Assembly (NCBI GenBank): GCA_016789755.1
Contig: JAEUQG010000277.1
Span: forward strand, 1 to 40,502
Direction: 5' to 3'
Length of the DNA stretch: 40,502 nucleotides
Origin: Bryobacterales bacterium
GTDB taxonomy: Bacteria > Acidobacteriota > Terriglobia > Bryobacterales > Bryobacteraceae
Positions 36,741 to 40,502 of this stretch are shown here, piece by piece. Made by a program: the position numbers and the translations under genes. The notes beneath the pieces are model-generated. The model was not told the origin of the DNA and made no database searches. It was given only the letters and a program-made list of their open reading frames with translations. Numbering within the stretch: position 1 is the stretch's first letter; each line of letters begins with the position of its first letter.

Positions 36741-37811
36741 ATGAAACGACTCACCATCAGCGCACTCTTCACCGGACTGCTTGCCGCAGGCTGGTTCCTT
36801 GGCCTCGATTCGCAGCCCGGCGCCGCCCAGGGCTCGGCCACCAGCGGACAGGGGAAAATGCGGTTCCGCGTCATGTATACCTCTTCGCATCTGCCGGCTG
36901 AGGCGCAGGCGGTGCTCAAGGGCGCCCACGGCGGGTTCGCCATCGACCGCCGCGCGGGCAAGGGCGAAACCTATTTCTCGCTGAAGGGGGCCGGTATCAT
37001 CCAAATCAGCGCCGACATGAAGTCGGTGCGCATGCTGCCCACCGCTCCGGAGATGGCCAAGGTGAACCTCCACAACTCCGCCATCTGGCAGGCCAAGGAC
37101 GGTTCGGCCTTTCTCACGTTTCCGACCAACGAAGCGGCCAAGGTATTTACCACCACCACGGAGGGGAAACTGATTCACACGCTATCTGCGCCGGATGGAA
37201 GTTCCGACCTCGGCAACCCCGTTGCCAACGACTACTTCCGGGGCCGCGGCAACTTTGTTCCTACCGACGCCGATCAACTCGACGGTCTGCTCTATGTCAC
37301 CACCGGATACTCTAATCTGGATTTCGTGCTCACCGCCAGAATCGAAAGCACCAACCCCTTCCGGGCAGCCTGGCATGACTTGGCTTTCGGTGGCCGCGGA
37401 ACCGGGCCTGGCCAGTTGGGCACCGGTCACGGCGTAACCATCTTCCCCGGTTCCACGCGTGTCGACGTCGCCGACCGGCCGAACTCCGAAATTGATCGCT
37501 ACACGCGCTACGGCCACTATCTCTCCACCCTCCGCATGCCGCTGGGGTCCTTTCCTTGCGATATCTATTATCACGGCAGGTATGCCGTGGTGGGCTCGCT
37601 GCATGGGCCCGACCGCAGCAAAGGCGCGCCCATTTATATTCTCGAAGACGACAAACTGGTCTCCACGGTCATGATCAAAGAGGACCTTGGGCTTCCCAAT
37701 TTCCAGCACATCCACAACGCCGTCATGCGCGAGTACAACGGCAAATTCTACCTCATCGCGCAAGCCTGGAATCCCGGCGACTTCGCCATCCTGGAGCAGG
37801 TTGCGAATTAG
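36741..37811 (+). CDS. Secreted propeller-like protein of unknown function
   Basis: The 356-residue protein has a signal peptide (MKRLTISALFTGLLAAGWFL, then GAAQG). It then has repeated beta-strand units with conserved Asp/Gly turns, such as ADMKSVRMLPTAPEMAK, DADQLDGLLYVTTGYSN, RYTRYGHYLSTLRMP and HIHNAVMREYNGKFYLIAQAW, consistent with an NHL/6-bladed propeller. TGHGVTIFPG and PNFQHIHNA carry histidines that could bind a metal or ligand. I do not recognise a named family. ATG 36741 has CAGGA two bases upstream; the longer frame from 36720 would add seven residues before the signal. A TTTACA/TTTAAT promoter-like pair with a 19-base gap lies just upstream. Confidence 0.65.
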   Translation: MKRLTISALFTGLLAAGWFLGLDSQPGAAQGSATSGQGKMRFRVMYTSSHLPAEAQAVLKGAHGGFAIDRRAGKGETYFSLKGAGIIQISADMKSVRMLPTAPEMAKVNLHNSAIWQAKDGSAFLTFPTNEAAKVFTTTTEGKLIHTLSAPDGSSDLGNPVANDYFRGRGNFVPTDADQLDGLLYVTTGYSNLDFVLTARIESTNPFRAAWHDLAFGGRGTGPGQLGTGHGVTIFPGSTRVDVADRPNSEIDRYTRYGHYLSTLRMPLGSFPCDIYYHGRYAVVGSLHGPDRSKGAPIYILEDDKLVSTVMIKEDLGLPNFQHIHNAVMREYNGKFYLIAQAWNPGDFAILEQVAN

Positions 37812-37947
37812 CCAAGCCCTCGCAATCCACTCGGGCCAAGGAAGAGGGGAGACGGCCGCGAACATGGCCCGTTCGACACCCTTGCCTAATGCCAACTCTT
37901 ACCCAAGTCTAAGGCATTCGGTTTAGTCCCATTTCTCTTCCGTCCGG

Positions 37948-37974
37948 TTACATTGGTGTTACAGAACAATTACA
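37948..37974 (+). promoter_or_regulatory. Three TTACA direct repeats phased at 11 nt upstream of the metallophosphatase
   Basis: TTACA occurs at 37948-37952, 37959-37963 and 37970-37974, each 11 bases apart, one helical turn. The last copy is 16 bases before the TTG start and next to the AGGAGGT Shine-Dalgarno. Direct repeats at this phase are typical of PhoB/PhoP-type response-regulator sites. Confidence 0.45.
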
Positions 37975-37990
37975 GCAGGAGGTAACACCT

Positions 37991-39010
37991 TTGCGGATCA
38001 GCGTTTTTCAAGCGGCGCTATGGCTCGGCTTGGCATGCCTTGGCAATGCTCAAGACCCGGCTAGATTTTACTTTGCCGCCATCGGAGACATGCCATACAA
38101 CCCTTTTACGGGAGACCGGCAGGTATATCCTTCGCCACCGTACGAACGGCTTATTGCGTCCATCAACAATAGCCGCGCCAAGTTCACCGTCCACATCGGA
38201 GACATCAAAGGAGGCGCTACGCGGTGCGAGGATGAAGTTTATGTGAAGAATCTCGAATATTTTAATACGTTCCAACGGCCTCTCATTTTTACGCCTGGCG
38301 ATAATGAATGGACCGATTGTCACCGCGACACGAATGGGATATTCGACCCCATCAAGCGTCTGGAATTCCTCCGCACAACGTTTTACCCGGACGACAAGAG
38401 CCTTGGGCGGCGGAAAATGGATCTGCTGCGCCAAAGCAGTTCCCCCGGTTTCACCAAGTTCCGGGAAAATGCCATCTGGAAAATGGGCGCCGTAATGTTC
38501 GTCACACTGCACATGCCTGGCAGCAACAACAACGCCGGGCGCGTCATTGGCGAATTTCCCGACATGACCAATAGCGAATACACCGAGCGTAACCGGGCCA
38601 ACATGGCATGGCTGGACCGCGCGTTCGAGATGGCGGCGGGCGATTCTCAGATCAAGGGTGTGGCGATCTTCGCTCAAGCCAACCCCTTCGAGAGATTCCT
38701 GGAAACCGCTACACCACCTTATCCTTCCTCCGGATACGCCGATTTCATCGCCAATCTGCGCAACAAGGTTCAGTCCTCCGGCAAGCAGGTGGTCTACTTC
38801 GGCGGCGATACCCACTACTTCCGTATCGACAAACCGTTGACCAACACCTACCCGTCGCCGTCCCAGTTGACAACCGCCGGGACTCGTCTGATGAACTTCA
38901 CGCGAGTCGAAGTTTTCGCTCAAAACGAGGTGCACTACCTGCTGGTCCGGGTGGACGCCACAGACCCGGATTTGTTTACTTTCAAGCAAGTTCTGGTGCC
39001 TGGCAATTAG
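37991..39010 (+). CDS. Secreted metallophosphatase-like protein, TTG start
   Basis: The 339-residue protein has a signal peptide ending near LGNAQ. Its calcineurin-like motif set is recognisable: AIGDMPYN, TVHIGDIKGG, FTPGDNEWTDCH and YFGGDTHYFRID. These Asp, Asn and His residues would bind two metals. It is a probable extracytoplasmic phosphoesterase. The start is TTG 37991; AGGAGGT at 37977-37983 is seven bases upstream and no in-frame ATG or GTG is available nearby, so TTG is well supported. A strong hairpin follows the stop by 12 bases. The substrate is not evident. Confidence 0.85.
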   Translation: MRISVFQAALWLGLACLGNAQDPARFYFAAIGDMPYNPFTGDRQVYPSPPYERLIASINNSRAKFTVHIGDIKGGATRCEDEVYVKNLEYFNTFQRPLIFTPGDNEWTDCHRDTNGIFDPIKRLEFLRTTFYPDDKSLGRRKMDLLRQSSSPGFTKFRENAIWKMGAVMFVTLHMPGSNNNAGRVIGEFPDMTNSEYTERNRANMAWLDRAFEMAAGDSQIKGVAIFAQANPFERFLETATPPYPSSGYADFIANLRNKVQSSGKQVVYFGGDTHYFRIDKPLTNTYPSPSQLTTAGTRLMNFTRVEVFAQNEVHYLLVRVDATDPDLFTFKQVLVPGN

Positions 39011-39022
39011 TCCGACTGTAAT

Positions 39023-39053
39023 GCCGCCCGGGATTTTTTTAAACCCGGGCGGC
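39023..39053. terminator. Strong hairpin after the metallophosphatase gene
   Basis: GCCGCCCGGG pairs with CCCGGGCGGC around an AT-rich loop (ATTTTTTTAAA), giving at least 10 bp. The T-run sits in the loop rather than after the stem, so termination efficiency is uncertain. It separates the phosphatase from the leader of the astacin gene. Confidence 0.6.
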
Positions 39054-39079
39054 TGAAACATTCCCTCTCTCTATTGTTT

Positions 39080-39109
39080 TTGCCTTTTTCTCCCGCCATC
39101 GGTTATTCT
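39080..39109 (+). promoter_or_regulatory. Candidate promoter for the astacin gene leader
   Basis: TTGCCT at 39080-39085 and TATTCT at 39104-39109 are 18 bases apart, each matching four of six consensus bases. Transcription would start near 39116, about 290 bases before the start codon, and would include the structured leader at 39186-39321. Confidence 0.3.
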
Positions 39110-39185
39110 ATTTCCAAGGTATTTTTCTCCGCCGCCTTTCTCTCCACCCGGTAAGCGGTTCTCCCCCCTTAAAAGTCTCTGTTGT

Positions 39186-39321
39186 CTGGCTTGCGGTTGG
39201 CACGTCGTCCGCATTACGTAGATGCAAATCAGTTGCAGGTGAAGGCCCTACGGGTGGTAGCGGGTTACCCCTCTAAGTAGGTAGGCAACCTTGCAAGCCC
39301 AGTTAGGACTTCATGCGGACG
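39186..39321 (+). ncRNA. Candidate structured 5' leader RNA with long P1 stem and 9-bp pseudoknot
   Basis: CTGGCTTGC plus GGTTG (39186-39199) pairs with CAACC, a TT bulge and GCAAGCCCAG (39286-39302), a 14-bp stem with one more bulged C. Inside it are a TGCAA/TTGCA hairpin (39223-39237) and a CCTAC/GTAGG stem enclosing GGGT/ACCC (39247-39281). CGTCCGCAT inside the stem loop (39206-39214) is exactly complementary to ATGCGGACG downstream of the stem (39313-39321), which makes a pseudoknot. A further hairpin (CGCCG/CGGCG, 39339-39375) competes with GGCG/CGCC (39372-39383) before the astacin start. The GGTAGCGGGTTACC core resembles part of the c-di-GMP GEMM motif, but its other conserved parts are missing. 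It may be a riboswitch or other cis-regulatory RNA; no class is assigned. Confidence 0.55.
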
Positions 39322-39405
39322 TTTCCCATATCCGCAGCCGCCGATAGTACTGATTGCATAGGAAGCAGTCCGGCGAAATCGCCAATTTGATCTTCGAGGG
39401 TATTC

Positions 39406-40502
39406 ATGACGCATCTATTCCTTATGTTTGGTTTGGTGGGGCTCAATGCGCAAGAGTTGCGCGGCCCTGGCTCGGCTCATCTTCAGGACTCCGCCGTTTG
39501 GACCCTGCAGCAGGACGCGGCGCGATTGGCAGCGGAAGGCCGTATCCACCAACTCAACAACTCCGCCCGTCCCGAGTTCGTGCGCGGCCCCGAGGGCGAG
39601 CGAACCCTTCTTCTCCGCATTCATTCCGCCGGCGCGGCAGCCTTGCGCGCCCACTTTGAAGACATGCATTTGGCCGAAGGCGACCGGCTTTTTGTCTATG
39701 GACTAGACGCCAACGGGCGTGTTACCCGCAGTGCAGGGCCGTACGAAGCAGCCGGTCCTATGGAATCGGGCGAGTTCTGGACTCCCGCGCTGCCCGGCGC
39801 CGATCTGATTGTCGAACTCCAGTCGACCGGTGAACCGGCCACGCTCCCGTTCCTGCTGGAGGAGGTTGCCGTCCTCGATGGCATTGATGAAAATGCGTGG
39901 ACTGTGGACCGCCGCCAAGTGTTCGAGACACGCCGTTCCTGGTTCCGGGGCATGCCGGTTGAACACCACGTAATCGACGGCGTGGGTGTCTGGGAAGGGG
40001 ATATCCTCCTCGGGCGGATCGAGGAACTGCAACCGTACGAAGCCGGCAAGTCCTCAGAGCGTCAGTCGTTTGCGATCTCGTCCACTTCTTACCGTTGGAC
40101 GGGAGGTGTGGTTCCCTATACGGTAGACGCGACCATCCCCACGCCCACGCGCATCACAGACGCCATCGCCCACTGGAACACGAAACTGGCTGGAACCATC
40201 CAGTTGGTCCCCCGCACCACGGAAACGGCCTATGTCAGCTTTGTTCGCGCCAGTTCTTCGGGCACCTGCTCGTCCTATGTGGGGAGACTGGGTATCGCCG
40301 CGCAGCCCATCAACATCGGCGACTCCTGCTCGACCGGCAACACCATCCACGAAATCGGCCACGCGATCGGTCTCTATCATGAGCACACGCGTACCGACCG
40401 CGACACCTATGTCAAGGTGAACCTGCAGAACGTCACCTCCACCGCCACGTCGAATTTCAACATCGTGTCGGGCGGCCTGAATCTTGGCGCCTACGAGTAC
40501 GG
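39406..40502 (+). CDS. Astacin-family (M12A) secreted zinc metalloprotease, 3' end outside window
   Basis: The open frame starts at ATG 39406 and runs to the end of the window without a stop (365 codons). A signal peptide (MTHLFLMFGLVGLNAQ) is followed by a pro-region of about 200 residues and the astacin catalytic domain beginning near VVPYTVDATIPTPTRI. The zinc signature is H315-E316-x2-H319-x2-G322-x2-H325-E326, read HEIGHAIGLYHEHTRTDRD, the astacin form with the extra Glu and Arg. GTCSSYVGRLG and GDSCSTGN hold likely disulfide cysteines. GAGGG lies five bases before the ATG. It should be a secreted protease that degrades proteins outside the cell. The upstream structured leader probably controls it. 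Confidence 0.9.
   Translation, partial: MTHLFLMFGLVGLNAQELRGPGSAHLQDSAVWTLQQDAARLAAEGRIHQLNNSARPEFVRGPEGERTLLLRIHSAGAAALRAHFEDMHLAEGDRLFVYGLDANGRVTRSAGPYEAAGPMESGEFWTPALPGADLIVELQSTGEPATLPFLLEEVAVLDGIDENAWTVDRRQVFETRRSWFRGMPVEHHVIDGVGVWEGDILLGRIEELQPYEAGKSSERQSFAISSTSYRWTGGVVPYTVDATIPTPTRITDAIAHWNTKLAGTIQLVPRTTETAYVSFVRASSSGTCSSYVGRLGIAAQPINIGDSCSTGNTIHEIGHAIGLYHEHTRTDRDTYVKVNLQNVTSTATSNFNIVSGGLNLGAYEY

Noticed and set aside
39240..39275. A c-di-GMP-I (GEMM) riboswitch from the GGTAGCGGGTTACC core
   Set aside because: The conserved GCAAA-type elements and the rest of the GEMM stems are not present, so only a generic structured leader is claimed.
39186..39321. HDV-like ribozyme, since the pairing order is similar
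   Set aside because: The first stem is twice too long, there is no P4 hairpin between the two 3' strands, and no evident cleavage site.

Overview
This 40.5 kb window is bacterial chromosome, and its gene content suggests an Acidobacteriota of the Bryobacterales/Solibacter type. That placement is an inference. It rests on a large Oar-like TonB-dependent receptor with an N-terminal carboxypeptidase-regulatory domain, a DUF1080 protein next to a Gfo/Idh/MocA oxidoreductase, a TPR-CHAT protein beside an ECF sigma factor and a zf-HC2 protein, a PEP-CTERM protein, several small carboxypeptidase-regulatory-like secreted proteins, and high GC. I saw no rRNA, tRNA, CRISPR array, insertion sequence or phage gene.

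Region 1 (1-11957, + strand) is one tightly packed respiratory operon, with most gene junctions overlapping or abutting. It holds the end of an Rrf2-type regulator, a GltD-like FAD/Fe-S oxidoreductase, a Rieske protein, a fused cytochrome b, a seven-heme cytochrome c, a Tat-exported type II molybdopterin catalytic subunit of the NarG/NxrA kind, its four-cluster Fe-S beta subunit, an ethylbenzene-dehydrogenase-type heme b gamma subunit and a TorD-type chaperone. No NarI is present. The simplest reading is a quinol-oxidising Rieske/cytochrome b/c complex wired to a periplasm-facing Nar/Nxr-like enzyme. The substrate cannot be fixed from sequence.

Region 2 (12001-22293) holds secretion and surface genes: a sphingomyelinase-like secreted protein with DM9-like and ricin-like modules followed by a PEP-CTERM protein (- strand), then on + the Oar-like receptor, a small membrane protein and a Nudix hydrolase, an AraD1/GguC-type FAH-fold protein (-) and a Tat-exported flavin amine oxidase (+).

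Region 3 (22271-28937) has a three-gene membrane operon on - (PQQ-propeller protein, TPR protein, PDZ-like polytopic protein), divergent from a DUF1080 protein and a Gfo/Idh/MocA oxidoreductase that ends at a good terminator.

Region 4 (28938-33940) holds a small membrane protein, an AT-rich spacer with a proline-rich mini-ORF and a strong hairpin, a TPR-CHAT protease-like protein whose reading frame has no ATG, GTG or TTG at its apparent start, an ECF sigma factor and its zf-HC2 partner.

Region 5 (33951-36636, - strand) is a GNAT gene followed by an operon for a LysW-like zinc ribbon with an extreme acidic tail, two carboxypeptidase-regulatory-like proteins, a redoxin and a TlpA-like thioredoxin. 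Region 6 (36741-40502, + strand) holds a secreted propeller-like protein, a TTG-initiated metallophosphatase preceded by 11-nt-phased TTACA repeats, a leader that can fold as a long stem plus a 9-bp pseudoknot, and an astacin metalloprotease cut by the window end. The leader RNA, the Nar/Nxr-bc operon, the LysW-like protein and the CHAT start are the best targets for follow-up.
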